This document shows, one piece after another, positions 12,057-24,955 of a stretch of DNA of 64,000 nucleotides. The stretch covers positions 733,642-797,641 of the forward strand of contig CM033116.1 of the NCBI GenBank assembly GCA_019321725.1. The letters are read 5' to 3'. This DNA comes from Paulownia fortunei. Lineage: Eukaryota > Streptophyta > Magnoliopsida > Lamiales > Paulowniaceae. The stretch's first letter is position 1, and the number at the start of each line of letters is the position of its first letter. The notes beneath the pieces are model-generated. The model was not told where the DNA came from, searched no databases, and saw only the letters and a list, made by a program, of their open reading frames with translations. The position numbers and the translations under genes are program-made.

Positions 12057-12640
12057 AAAAATCCAAAAGAAAAGAAAAATAACTTATTACTAACTTTTTC
12101 CTTTCACCGTTTACTTCAAAAATCTCGATGACCCATTTAACAAAATTAAAAACCCAGACAAACTCACCAAGGATTTTCCCTGGTCGAATCTATACTTCGA
12201 TTTCTTCTACCAAATGGGAAAAAAAAAAAAAAAAGGGCTTTATTTATTGCAGTGAATATACGCGCGTGTATCTATTTACACTCAGGAAAAAAATCGAATT
12301 TCTTTTTTAAATTTGAGACCTCTCTTTGATTTCGGTATCGTGGAAAATACATCGTGTAATGCGATCTCCTAAGCTCAAACAAATGCGCAGAAAATAACAG
12401 CGAGAAAGAAGAAAGAAAGAGAAAAGACACCGGTTTATTTCCTTTTTTGTCGTAATTAATTTCAGTTGATTTTAGTTTTTCAATTTAATAGTAAAAACGC
12501 AAAATTATTTTTTTATTAAAAAAGGAATATACTGAATTACTGATGCTTTTTAAAAAATATATATATTATTCCGGGGATAAAATGTTTACTTTAACAGCAG
12601 TCAAATTCTGTTTCAACTTTCAACTTCAGCTCAACACAAC
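12057..12640. promoter_or_regulatory. 5' flank of the CW zinc-finger gene
   Basis: The region upstream of the minus-strand ATG at 12056. Read on the minus strand there is a candidate 5' UTR donor CTTG|GTGAGTTT near 12160-12175 and CT/GA-rich leader sequence near 12400. A homopurine run (GAGAAAGAAGAAAGAAAGAGAAAAG on the plus strand) lies at about 12400-12427; plant core promoters and leaders often have such tracts. The transcription start cannot be fixed from sequence alone. Confidence 0.35.
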
Positions 12641-12934
12641 GGCACTTGCGTCTAAAAATAAATCAAATGGAAGATTATGATTTCAAGTGCCTTAAATATG
12701 TCGCTAATTCAGTTTTGATCCTTCTAGTTTAAGTTATATTAATTTTGATCCTTAATATTTCTTAAATCACTCAATTTTGTATCCATTGTTAACTTCCTAT
12801 TAGTTAACATGCACAAGTCATGCATGGGGAGAGAGGAGGTTTTTAGGTTAGATTTCCAAAGACCCATATCTTAAATTTTTTAAAAAAAAATATCTAACTC
12901 TAATTTTCAAAATTTTCAAAATCTAATCTCTTCA

Positions 12935-13161
12935 TTTCGAGTCAAATTGTAGTAATTTTCCTTAATTACAACACGCATTGAAGCTTTCATTGCAAGACGA
13001 AGCCAAAAAATTCTTCAAATTAATATGCATTTACTTGTAGATATCAAATTTCGAGTCAAATTGTGGTGATTTTTATTAATTGCAATACACATTGAAGCTT
13101 CCATGGTAAGACGGGGCCAAGAAGTTCTTCAAACTAACATACGTTTACTTATGTATATCAG
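12935..13161. repeat. Two-copy tandem repeat, 114-bp unit
   Basis: Copy 1 starts at 12935 and copy 2 at 13049, both with TTTCGAGTCAAATTGT. Both copies then contain CATTGAAGCTT, AAGACG, TTCTTCAAA and TTTACTT in the same order and spacing. The copies differ at roughly one base in five or six, so the duplication is old. No coding frame spans it. Confidence 0.7.
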
Positions 13162-15364
13162 TTTCTGATACGTTATTATTTTGGATTGAATATTTTTTTT
13201 TTATATATATGATTTTATGCTCTTATTTTAGGTTTAGTGTTTTGGTTGTTAGTAGATGATGTTATATACATTTAGTTTGATTGGGTTTTTGGTTTGTTGA
13301 TGCAAAATGTTTGAAACTGATATGCTTTTGATACGATTTTGTTTGTTTTGACTGTTTGGATTATTGTATCACTTAATTTTGTTGGCTTGGGTGTTGTTAG
13401 TATTTTGATCAGAAATTTTGTTATTAATTGATATTTTTTCAGTTGAGATTTTGTTGTTTTCTAATTAAAATTTTGGAATTGAATTTTAATTGACTTTTTG
13501 TGGGCATTTCTTAAATGAGTGTTCTATTGGCAATTTTTAGTTGGTAGCCTCCGTTTGTGTTTATTTTGATTCTTTTGTTATGTAGATCCAATTAAAAAAG
13601 TTATATATTTTCCTGTTTAAAATGTATCGTGGTGGTATCATGAATTATAAATTGAATTCATATAAGAATGGATATCAGACAAAGTTACTAATTACTAAAA
13701 AGAATTGCTACAGCGGAAACAACATGACAACTTCAGCAAAAATACAGCAAATAGCTAAAACACAATAATTTGGAGTGGTTGGAGACAGGCTGCCGACGAA
13801 CGGCAATGCATCCGGCGACGGGATGAGGTGAAATGTGAGGTGAGAGTGGAGAGGCGGAGGGCAAAGGGAAATAGGGGATTAGGGCTTGAGAGATCTAAAA
13901 GCACAAAAGAATTATAAAAAAAATAGTGTAAAGAACTAAATAATAAATATAAAAAGATACTTATTTTTTAAAATATAAAAATTAAAAACCAAATTATTTT
14001 TTTTTAGTTTGATATTAATAAGTATCAGAATGTCGAATTGGATAACTATAAACATCCTTGCACTTGCACACGTTGTAAAGAGCTCTAACTACCTTTAAAT
14101 AGGTGTATGCAGCGGGGAACTAGTTGGGTAGGTTGTGCAAGTTTTCGGCCTCAATCATCCGAGGTTCTAAAGTTGCCCAATCAAAGCCCAATAAAATAAT
14201 ACAATGAACTCCATTTGGATTGCGGTGGTTTTTGGGCTTTGATAATATTTAACATATGTGCCACAAAAAAGGTAGCAATAACTAAGATTTGAAGGGAGGG
14301 GGCTCAAAATTCGGAATAAGTAGATTTGCATATTTTATTATTATTATTATTTATTTTTTTGAGTAAAACGATCAAATCCATCAGTATATCAAATATTAAT
14401 TAATAATTATCAAGTAATAATTTACTAATTCCAACTATCAATAACTAATCACTATAAAAAATGATAAATGTCCAAATTTTTAATAGGATTAAATTGAACT
14501 CTCAAATTTATTCATTACAAAGACATTTATACTAAATATGGCCTCACTATGTGAGAATTTGAAATTATGGTGCTACTCTATGTGATTGTCTTCATTCATT
14601 TTGCTATACCTAAACAATTACGACGCCATAGAAGAAGCAGGGATAATAATGGGATAGAATCAAATTCGGACTTCTCTCTTTTGAGAGTGACTTTTAAAAT
14701 TATAAATGAATTTGGATGATTTTTTTATTTTTTTTTTGTAAACTTGCCCACTCCAAACCTACTTTATTTTTTTTTTATATATTTTTAATTTATTATACAC
14801 ATGTTTTTATGATATTATTTTTATTAAGAAAATATATTTTTTAAAATTTTCAGTTGTACTATTTTCAAAAAAATATTTTTTTAATATTTTTAAATTATAA
14901 AACAAATCTAACTGCTCTACCGATTTAAACGTGTCGTACTTACAAAATGTTAGTAAAGCTGATTTCGAGTTTTAACAAACTCACTCCATTACATATTTAA
15001 GAAGATGTAAGAAATAATACTTCATTACAAAATAATTGAATAATTTACCTCTCATAATTGAGAGGCTGATAAACAATTGTACATTTTGCATATTGCTAAA
15101 TCTTAAGATCCTCGACAACAAATTGTGGTACCCAAAAACACACCCACCCGCCATTGTAAACATTGATGTAGCTTCCTTGCTTACCAAAATTTGGCTTCGA
15201 AAGCAAATTTAATGATGTATTAAAATCGCATGTACAAAATGCAAATTCGATTAATTTGTTAGATCAGGCGACGGGGTTGAGAATTGAGAATTGAGATGAT
15301 GAGTCAATTAATTCTGTACTATTTGTAAATATGATACGGTGCATTTAGTAGGAAATAAGAGTTG

Positions 15365-15460
15365 GTGGGCTCACATATCTTTTGTACATCATAGCAGAGG
15401 CCACAAGCTTCGATTCCTGGGAGGGCTAATAACCATACAAAAACAAAAACTGTCTTAGTT
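15365..15460 (+). repeat. Possible tRNA-derived SINE relic
   Basis: The words GGGCTCACAT and, about 45 bp later, AGCTTCGATTCCTGGGAGGG resemble degenerate A and B boxes of a tRNA promoter. An A-rich tail, ACAAAAACAAAAAC, follows. I did not find flanking target-site duplications, and the A box is weak, so this is only a candidate. Confidence 0.2.
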
Positions 15461-17100
15461 TTTACATGCGAAAATTATTTGAAAGATCCATTGTTCCTTA
15501 ATCTGGCGACAACCCCATCCCCCCACGGGAATGAAAATGATCATTTTTTTCCTTGGAATATTCTGAATTTATTTCAATAAACTTCAATTATTGAAAAATG
15601 ACCCACCAACTTAGGAAATGATTCTTCACTTGCTAATATTTGGTTAGGCTACTTATTATGTTGTAAATCGTGCTCTTTTAAATAAAGGGAGGGAACGGAA
15701 AATGTGAAAAAAAATTCTTATTTTTTTTGTAAATTGAACGATTTATTACGTCATTTACCACGTTAATATATCAATAATTTTGAGTTCTGGAATTTTAATT
15801 GCACCATTTGAACAAAGTCTAATTTCTCTCGTCTTCTACTATGATGAAGTAGAGCAAGAAGAACATTATCTAAATCCTGTAAGTGATTTTTTTTCTTTTT
15901 CTTTATAAAAAAATCGAAATATATAGGAGATATGCAAGATTTGGGTTCTTTCTTCCGGTCACAATAAATTAGACAAATATTTTTAAACATCTAATTGCAG
16001 CTTAATTTTTTTTAGCTGGCTATTGAATCAGGGAAAAATGATTATAGTAACTTTATGGCCACAACAATCAAATAAATAAATTATTGCTTTCCAAAGTTAA
16101 ACCACAGTATTATATACTGCATTAATAAAGGTTATTGTCCTAAACTCTTTGTTACAAAAAGAGTCTGCAAATGCAGTTTTAAACTTAATCCCTAAATAAT
16201 TTACATAAAATGTTTCTACTAATAACAGATGGGCCCCCAAGTAATTCCACTGATATGATTCCAGCCACTGATCTAGGAAATTTGCCTGTCAAAATGTTTG
16301 CTCGTAACTTTTGCTGAGCTGAGACAACTATTTTGCATTCTCTATTATAATTAATATTTTATTATTTATTGTTAAATATATAAAATAATATCATTAATAT
16401 ATTTAATATATATTAATAATATTATAATATAATATAATATAAAATAAAATAATTGTAATAAAAAATTCAAACTATAGAAATAAGGAGTTGAGAATGACAA
16501 CGGCCTTTTCTCAAGTCTTATATATATATATATATATATTACATAAAAAGGTATTAAAATTTAAAATTTTATTCTTCTAAAAATGATCATATTGTCCTTT
16601 TAAAAATATCTTTATGCATATTATTTATAAAAAAATAAAAAATAATCTCCTCCGGATACTAAGATTTCTGAGTCCATTCCTAACTGTTAAATATTGGAGT
16701 GGGTTGAACCATGATTAGTCCAATAGTTATCACACCAAAAAGGTACATCCTAGTGAAACATATTACCAAGCAGACAAATTTTGCAAAACCCACTAGCCAT
16801 TATTGTTTGATTAGACAAGAACGAGTAAGGTTGTGCTAATCACATATTCCCATGTAGTGTAATTTACTTAGTCATTATTTGTCGTTTGATTAATTGCGCA
16901 TGGACGAAGTCCTGGCAAAGAGTAGCCCAATACCATTATGGCCCTAATTTTTGGAGTTTATCCTCCTCGTGTGTGATTCTAAATATGATGTACAGGGTTT
17001 TGTTAGGGGTCCATAGTGGGTCAAAATTGGTTTTGGATTTTATTCACGGGTTTTGTATGTAAAATTTGAAGACTTTCAATTTAATTTGAAGTGGAAAGAA

Positions 17101-19077
17101 AATTATTATAACATTGGCTTTCTTCGGTTGTGCGCGACAGACACAAAAACAGAGATTGCGGGTGTGTGCGGTGATTTCGTGTGTTATGATTGAGGGCTTT
17201 TAGCTCGAATTATTCAGTGCAAGAAAACAAGAATTTGGAGTATTTGGTTGTAAGATACTCAAAAAATTTATTATATTTTCTCAATTGTTTAGCTAATTCA
17301 AATTTGGGATGAAATTTTTTAGTATATTTTATAATTACGACTTGTTAGTGAAATTTTTGTGGGTGTTGCTCAGTGGTTTTTTTCTCTTTTTTACTTTTCA
17401 TGCTATCCACTTCAAATTTGGTATTTTGTTTTTCACTTTAATTTTCTTTTAAAGTTTTTATTTATGTTTTGACATAATTATTTGTTGTCTCGAGCTAGCA
17501 TTCTCAACAATTTTTTTTCCTTTTTTTTTGTTTGAGGGGGTTGGTGGGTTGGGGGGGTTGTATTGGGTTGCTGATACATTGGATATATGCATCTATTTGG
17601 CATTGAAATGGCTGTTATCATTAGATGAGCTGCATTTCATCTTGATAGCTTTCTATTAGTCTAAATAATGATGATGTATGCTTTGTTATAAGTGAAGCAT
17701 GCACATAAGAATGGCCCAGCAGCAAAGGCAACCTGTAAAGCTTCATCTGTATTTTTCTTTTTCCTCATTCCCACCACAGAAATTTTGCTGACAATCCAGA
17801 TTCTTTCACCAGGTTTAACTATATTACTCATTGCATACTGCGAATTGCGCAGAAACATCATTCATAGTAACTAAACTCAAGAAATTGAACAGGATGCCTA
17901 ATTGACATCTTATGTGCAGTTCTTTTTTTTTCTTTCTACTCACTTATGTTATGGTATGTTTTAAACTTAAAATTAAATATTTGCAGTTGATCCAAGACCA
18001 TGGCTTCATTATGCATGTTTTTTTATGCACAACCTGTTAGGGAAACAAATAAGGAACAATTTCTCCTCAATCTGGGACCCATCAAATTTTTTGTTTTTTG
18101 TTTAGAAAAAGAAGCTGATTTCTGCACTATATTCACTTAAAAAATTGAACGTTCCAAAGTCAAAGATGGTCATCCCCATCACTCTCGCATGTCCCAAAGT
18201 GATTGTAGAAGTCCGTGTTAGTCTTGTGCAATATGCAGGAGGTCAGTAAAGTGCCCGAAAAAGGATCAATGGAGAAAACGGAAATGGGTAAGCGGGCTTC
18301 TTTCAATTTTTCTAACCGATTAGTATTAGGTACTGGAAACTCTTATCAGAAAGAAGTTTTTGTCAATGCCTTTAAGGGAAGGAAAAAAATGGATACTTTA
18401 GGTGGTGTTTGGCCCCGGACATGCAAATAAACGTTATGTAGTTCGGTTATTACTATGATAATCCAACTCATCTTGGGGACTTGGCCTTCCACTTTTATTG
18501 GCTTTACACATAATTCGTGTAATTTTTTAAACTAATAATGATCTTTGCAAGTGGTTGCTTTCATCAGCCATGATTGCGAACCCCAAAAGCACCACATCCT
18601 TGAGGATCCCTGTGATTTTTTCAAAGAACAAAACACATTGCAAAAAACAAACAACAAAAAAAAGTCATTCACCGAAAAGTTTGACACCAATGCAAACATG
18701 TTCTGACTTTAAAATTTAAGCCTCGTTTGTTTTCCTTTTTTTTTAAGGAAAGTAGCTTTCAAAAGTCTTTAATCTTGCATGAGTTCATGTGTTACTAAAC
18801 TTTCTCCTTACTTCCTGCTTATTCTTCGTTTGAGTTTTCTCCTCAAGACACACGCAGTTTACACACACTGAGTGTGTGAAGAGTTATGCCAATGCGAGAA
18901 AAGTCCTGTGACTATGAGTGTGTGTGAAAACTTAGAAGGGGTTTCTGTTCTACTTAATACATTATCAAAAGCTGAAACAGAAAAATTTATTGAGTGTGCT
19001 GCCGAAAGAGAAAAAGCACTTTTTTTTTCTGGGATCTTCAACTACTCAAAAGCTGAAGTTTGAAGCTTATTGAGGAA
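17101..19077 (+). promoter_or_regulatory. Upstream region and probable leader of the SETH6-type gene
   Basis: No protein-coding gene is supported. The nearest plus-strand coding start is at 19078, so promoter and 5' UTR sequence is expected here. Candidate splice signals and several upstream ATGs occur. The most notable is an ATG at 18914 opening 49 codons that end at 19063, 14 bases before the main ATG. A CA/TG-rich palindrome (ACACACACTGAGTGTGTG) lies at about 18861-18878. The transcription start is not identifiable. Confidence 0.35.
18914..19063 (+). other. Candidate upstream ORF of the SETH6-type gene
   Basis: The ATG at 18914-18916 opens 49 codons (starting MSVCENLEGV, ending NYSKAEV) and stops at TGA 19061-19063, shortly before the main ATG at 19078. 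If this segment is in the mature transcript, the small ORF would be met before the main start and could lower its translation. There is no evidence of peptide conservation, and the transcript start is unknown. Confidence 0.3.
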
Positions 19078-22000
19078 ATGGGTGTTGTTACGGTTGCTGA
19101 ACTGAAGCCAAGCATATCTGGCAAGAGGTCCTTTCGTCCCAGTTCAAGTGCAAGACATGTTAACGAATGGTAAAACTTTTCTAGGTTTTTACAGTTTACC
19201 ACTCCCACCTCAAAATAATCACAGTTTACATGTTTGAATATATATAATATATATACGTGTGTGTAAATCATGTCCTTGGACTATGTTACATTTTAATCAA
19301 GAAACTAATTGAGTTGGATTTTTTCTGATTTTGAATTCTCCGAGTGGAAATTGGGTTCATAAATTTTTTCCAGGATTTGCTAAATTGGCCCACTAATCAG
19401 GTGAATCGGTCGGGTACTATATTTATCTTCTTCATAACTAATAATATTACTTATATGTACTATTACCAGCTTTTGCAAGTTTAATGTGCTTGAGAACAGA
19501 AGAGAAATCCCACTTGAAAAGTATTGGTGGCTTTTCCTTGAAAAATTTAATGTACTTAATGCTGTTATGTACTATATTTCTCTTCTTCATTACTTCTTAC
19601 TTATAAATATAGTAGTACATCAGTTTTATGGCTGACAGCATTGAATATGACAGATCAAACTTTGAACTTAACCGAAAATTCGCGATCAGTGGCAGTTCCA
19701 TGGATACCCAAGTTGTCATGAAAATTGATACTTATTAGTGGTCAATAATGCCTGTTCTCTGTTTATGTACTCAACAATCACAGAAAAGCTTTTAAGGCCC
19801 CCCAGGCAGGCTTCTGGTTCCCTGTCAAATACAACAAAATGAACACAGTTAATCTGAAAACAAAAGACCCCAAGTTAGTTCAAATTAAACTGACAATGCA
19901 TTTGGAAGGAGACATATAACTGAAACTTAATTTTCATGTTAAATGAGTAATCTTGCTTGTATATTTTCCATTAAGAAAGTAACTTTTGAAATGCCAGCCT
20001 TATCATCAAAGCAGCATTGTTCCAACTACCCCACTCAGGTTGTTATTTTCTGTCTTATGTTTTGTACTGGGCCATCTATATGATAGCTGAAGAGTCTTAA
20101 GACCAAGATGAATAACACAAACCACAGGTTTGGAGACTTCAGTGTGCGCGAGTCTAAGTAAACTTCTCAATATAAGTGCTCCAGCTTCGTTAAATTCAAA
20201 CATGGGAATGCATATGTAGGAAGGGGATGTTGATTATTTTCGTTTTTCGTTTTGTTGGTTATGAGTGGCAATTACGAATTTTATCATATTTTGTGTTGCA
20301 GGCCAATATCTGATGTTTCCAGTGATCTCACCATTGAAGTTGGAAAAGCAAGCTTTGCACTTCACAAAGTAAGAACAATACAGATTTCAAAATATGTTTC
20401 TTCATGCACCTCAGAATCTTGATTGCTTGATGACATATTTCTTGCATTCGATTACGTAAGCCAATTGCCAGTAGCAATGGCTTAAGGTAATAATGGCAGG
20501 CTCCAGAACTGAGCTAGTAAGTTCAGATGGCATGTTTAGGATATTAAAAAGTATCTTATTTGGATACAACTGAGTACAGAATATTGTGTAGTAAAACCTT
20601 TCAAATGGTATAGAGTCAATCTATGGCTCGTGTCCTTGCAAATCCCAATTGTCTGAAGAATGCTGTGAACACTATAATTTACTTTTGAACCTTGAAAGTG
20701 TAGCAATATCATATTAAAGCTGTTCTGAAGAAGCAAATCCAAGTGTTGCTAATTTTCAGAAGTTAATCATAGAACAGAACTCAAGCTGTCAACTTGTGAT
20801 ATTCTATGATATACAGTCTTTGGTGAAACATTTTAAGCAAAAACTTGGCAGTAAAGAGAAAAAAACCTCATTTTTGGCTGATAATAACAAAAGGATTTCT
20901 TTTGCAGTTTCCTCTAGTTTCTCGAAGTGGAAGAATACGAAAATTATTGTTGGAAGCAAAAGATTCCAAAATATCAAGGTTGAATCTCTCTGGTGTTCCT
21001 GGTGGCTCACAGGCATTTGAGCTGGCTGCAAAGTTCTGTTATGGGGTGAGCATTGAGATTACAATATCGAATGTTGCTATGCTTCGATGTGCAGCCCATT
21101 TTCTTGAAATGACTGAAGAATTTTCTGAGAAGAACCTAGAAGCTAGGACTGAAGTATATCTAAAGGACACTATCCTCCCAAGCATACCTAACTCAATATC
21201 CGTACTTCATCAGTGCGAAAGCCTGTTACCAATATCAGAGGAGATCAACCTAGTCAGCCGGATAATCAACGCGATTGCAAATAATGCTTGTAAAGAGCAG
21301 TTAACTTCAGGATTGTCCAAGCTGGAGCATAACTTCCTTTCAAAACCTGTTCTGGGCCCTGATGCAGAAACACCTTCAGATTGGTGGGGAAAATCACTCA
21401 CTTTGCTGAATCTCGATTTCTTTCAAAGGGTTGTGTCAGCAGTCAAGACAAAGGGCCTGAAACAGGATATGATCAGCAGAATTCTGATAAATTATGCCCA
21501 AAACTCCCTTCAAGGCCTTGTAGTAAGAGATTCTCAATTGGTGAAAGGAAATTCCTCTGATCTTGACTTGCAGAATAAAAAAAGGGTCACAGTTGAGACG
21601 ATTGTTAGTTTACTACCGACCCAATCAAGAAAAAGCAGTGTTCCGATGGCATTTCTTTCAAGTTTGCTGAAATCTGCAATAGCAGCATCAGCATCTACAT
21701 CTTGTAGATCTGATCTTGAGCGGCGGATCGGTCTGCAATTGGACCAAGCAATTCTTGAAGATATTCTAATTCCTGTAAATTCACATGGAAACAACCACAG
21801 CTCTTTGTATGACACAGATTCAGTCCTGAGGATTTTCTCCATTTTCTTAAATCTAGACGAGGATGATGAAGAGGATAATCTACTGAGGAAAGAAAACGAA
21901 ATGGTTTATGACTTTGACAGCCCTGGGTCACCAAAACAAAGCTCAATCATTAAGGTCTCCAAACTGTTGGACAATTATCTTGCAGAAGTTGCACTAGATT

Positions 22001-22767
22001 CAAACTTGACTACATCAAAGTTCATAGCGCTTGCAGAATTACTCCCAGACCATGCTCGTGTGGACTACGATGGATTATACCGTGCTGTAGATATCTTTCT
22101 CAAGGTGAGCCACTATTAGAACCTCAGAAAAACAATAATCTGGTTGAAACATCAGGCCTGTCACATCTCATTTTACACTATTAGGTTTTTGATAATCGCC
22201 ATTTTCTGAATGAACTCACAGGTTCATCCCAACATAAAGGACTCAGAACGTTACAGGCTTTGCAAAACAATAGACAGCCAAAAACTTTCTCAAGAAGCCT
22301 GCAGCCATGCAGCTCAGAATGAACGATTACCAGTGCAGATAGCAGTTCAAGTGCTATACTTTGAACAAATCAGGTTGAGGAATGCCATGAATGGGGTTGG
22401 AGGGCACAATCAATTTTTCTTCGGCACCATGAACGGACAATTCCCACAGCGTTCAGGGAGCGGCGCAGGCAGTGGATGCATCTCACCGCGAGATAACTAT
22501 GCATCTGTTAGAAGGGAAAACCGGGAACTGAAGCTTGAAGTCGCCAGAATGAGAATGAGGCTAACTGATCTTGAAAAAGACCACGTCTCCATGAAACAGG
22601 AGCTCGTGAGATCACACCCTGCCAACAAGTTATTCAAGTCATTTACAAGAAAATTAAGCAAGCTCAACTTGTTTTTCCGGATTAAAGATATGAAGCCTGT
22701 AGGGGGCAAGGCTAATACTGAAAGTCGGTTTCTTTTTCAGAAGAGAAGGCGTCATTCGGTCTCATGA
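19078..22767 (+). CDS. SETH6: BTB/POZ-NPH3 domain protein, SETH6 type
   Basis: Four exons: 19078-19169, 20302-20368, 20908-22104 and 22222-22767. They have GT-AG borders and consistent phase and give 633 residues. The N-terminus (MGVVTVAELKPSISGKRSF) leads into a BTB domain (about 30-130: SDLTIEVGKASFALHK split over exons, then FPLVSRSGRIRKLLLEA, GGSQAFELAAKFCYG). The NPH3 domain runs from about 175 to 500, with DWWGKSLTLLNLDFFQRV, CRSDLERRIGLQLDQA and ACSHAAQNERLPVQ. A coiled coil (about 547-582, RRENRELKLEVARMRMRL) and a basic tail ending KRRRHSVS follow. Family members act as substrate adaptors for CUL3 ubiquitin ligases, often at the plasma membrane. The opening and tail fit the At2g47860 (SETH6) subgroup rather than NPH3 or RPT2 themselves; that ortholog call is from memory. 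Where homologs read DHARIVSDGLY this gene has DHARVDYDGLY, a small local difference. Confidence 0.93.
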
Positions 22768-22884
22768 CCTCGTTTCCGGTAATATCCATGCTAATGGTAT
22801 ATTTGGTGTATATACAAAGGCGGTCTCATGACCTCGTTTCCGGTAATATCCATGCTAATGGTATATTTGGTGTATGTACAAAGG
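22757..22884 (+). repeat. 64-bp tandem duplication across the SETH6 stop codon
   Basis: Two copies, 22757-22820 and 22821-22884, each start CGGTCTCATGACCTCG and end GTACAAAGG or ATACAAAGG. They differ at one base (TATATA versus TATGTA). Copy 1 includes the last codons and TGA of the NPH3/BTB gene; copy 2 lies wholly in the 3' UTR. The near identity marks a recent event. Confidence 0.92.
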
Positions 22885-23711
22885 CGAAATATCCTATTTT
22901 ATAAAAAATAAGACACTTGAATGATTAATGTATACCAAGTTTAGCCATCGTTTATTTTGTAAATACAAGAGAGTGTATAGGATTGTTGTGTTTTTCGTGT
23001 GGTTTTGAGGTTTATAGTGTCCAAATTTTCTTTGTTCTGTAGTCAAGTGAGGATGATTGCCTGTCTATAAGCAAAGTATCAAAAACTTGTGATTAAGGTG
23101 ACTGAGAAATCTTTATAGTCTATTCCAAATCTATGTAAAGCATATTCAAAATCTATATTAGGTCAGTTGGCAGAATTACGAGAAGTTGATTACTCACTGG
23201 GGTTTTTATGCACAACTTCTGCCAAAATAAATCACCCAAATTCTACAAAACGCTTTACTCAAAAATAACAAAGTATTTCGTCCCTCAAAATTGCTTTTAT
23301 TGGAGCATTATGCCCTCTAGTCAACTTTATGACAGTTTTTTCCAAAAAAATTTCATTTCTTTTCAAAAGGGCAGTTACTATTTGATATTATTTTTATAAA
23401 AGCATGCACTTTATTAAATTTCTTTTGCAGGAGCATTTTTTTAACCCTTAAAACAACTTTTTTGAAATTTATTTTTTTTTTATCGAAAAATTGATCGTAG
23501 AGTACATTGATAATAATTTGAAGATGGAGTGTTTTTTTTTTCTTTTTTTTTTTTATGTAACAAGGAGCCCAAAAAGTTTAATAGTTTATACACCCAAAAG
23601 TTAAATCATCTAAAGTTAAGTTTCCTTTAGGCGAGTTTAATGTAATCCTTGAAAACCAAATGAAAAAGGCACGGGAGAAGAAAGAAGAAGAAGAAGAACA
23701 TAATTTAATGT
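22885..23711. other. 3' flank of the SETH6-type gene and AT-rich spacer
   Basis: The first 100-250 bases are probably 3' UTR, though no AATAAA is clear. The rest is T-rich single-strand-biased sequence (T runs near 23470, 23530 and 23540) and a GAAGAAGAAGAAG stretch at about 23680. No gene is seen. Confidence 0.4.
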
Positions 23712-23867
23712 AAAGCAGCGACAAGGATCATAAATCGCTTCTTTAACTAACTCCTATCATAAATTTAGTCACACTTTACAATTTAAACTAAAGTAGCGTG
23801 CAAGGATCATAAATCGCTTCTTTAAAGAAACGACTACCATAAATATGTTGACGCTCCCTCTGGAAAT
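23712..23867. repeat. Two-copy tandem repeat, 78-bp unit, transposon-like wording
   Basis: Copy 1 begins at 23712 (AAAGCAGCGACAAGG) and copy 2 at 23790 (AAAGTAGCGTGCAAGG). They share AAGGATCATAAATCGCTTCTTTAA exactly and diverge afterwards. AAAGTAGCGACG-like words are common in plant DNA transposons, so this may be a fragment of one. Confidence 0.6.
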
Positions 23868-24955
23868 GTATTCCCTGAAAATCTTGTGCAGAGTTTGTAT
23901 GAACATGCCGCAATATCTATCAAGGCTGCCCTTTTCAAGATTCTTCAGGTTATTTTCTCTCAGTTTATTAATTATTATGTACTTTATATTGCTGCATGTA
24001 CTCCGTGTGTATGTGTTCATATAATGTTGTTCACGCTATTGTTCTTTCAGTTTCAAGAATGATTTTTTTTTTCCCTGGGTCGTGCATATTTCGTGTTAGT
24101 TTTTTGTTTATGTACTTTACATGGGTTAAGAAGAGAAAAATAAAATTTCTTTCTGATTTATGGTAGTTTGACAATTTTTTTATTTGATAGTTCATTGTAG
24201 CTGTGCAGAGGAACTTTACTGATCAGGACATAAGGAACACTAATAAATTTACTCGTTCTCGATAAATTTGGGACAAGATTTTGAGTCTCTTGAAGCCGTT
24301 TTAATAATGTAAACATCAATATGTGTAAGTTCTTGTTTTTGTATTTCATTAAGCACAGAGTTGCTCTAAGATTTGGTTTGAGAGGGAATGTTTGGTGGTA
24401 TTCTTGTTGATATTTATAATGCCTATAGCTATACGATCTCTTATTCGAAATTCATACTTATTGGATAGAATTGTAGAACTTATCAAAGTTTGTTTTTATT
24501 TTAAGCCCGTTGCAGCATTCCCCATGGCACCTATTGGAAACTTGTGGGAGGGGAATTGTTGTCTGTATGTCCAAGTTTGTTCAGTCTGGTATAATGTCTT
24601 ATGGTGAAGAAAGATAGCCTTGGACAAAAGTGAACTTGGCTATTAAAGATACTTGCATTTGTCAAATGCTGAACTTCATTGGCCTTTCTTTTTGGTTAAA
24701 TACCTAGAAGTTGAGATGATTCAGGTATCTGGGAGTTATCACATCTGTTGTCAAAGAATACTCAAGAACTAATTGCTTCTTTCCTCTTAATCTTTATGGT
24801 GTGTCACCATATTCTTTCTGCTGAGATGAACTGGAACCAATAACGTTCCCTTAATATCACATTAACAACAGGAAATCTCAATCTCTCAATATCTTGATGT
24901 TTCTGAGTTCATAGTTGTACACATGTTAGGCCTTTTCTGTTTCTTCTTTTGCAGG

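Larger units (their letters stand above)
12641..17100. other. Intergenic DNA, AT-rich, probable old element remains
   Basis: No gene is supported. The stretch opens with text typical of decayed plant DNA transposons (repeated TTTTGATCCTT and TTAATTTTGATCCTTAA near 12710-12765). It contains a 114-bp tandem duplication at 12935-13161 and a more GC-rich patch at about 13780-13900. Later it is mostly A/T runs, including an ATATAT microsatellite near 16520-16540. Short frames here are lysine- or phenylalanine-rich and look random. Confidence 0.45.

Noticed and set aside
18872..19063. 63-residue ORF before the SETH6-type gene as an extra N-terminal exon
   Set aside because: It has no ATG at its start, an in-frame TGA separates it from the main ATG, and the family begins at MGVVTVAELKP; kept only as an upstream ORF from ATG 18914.
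20845..22119. SETH6-type protein starting at 20845 as a single long ORF
   Set aside because: The first 21 codons are intron; the acceptor at 20907 joins to exon 2, restoring the BTB sequence SFALHK-FPLVSRSG.
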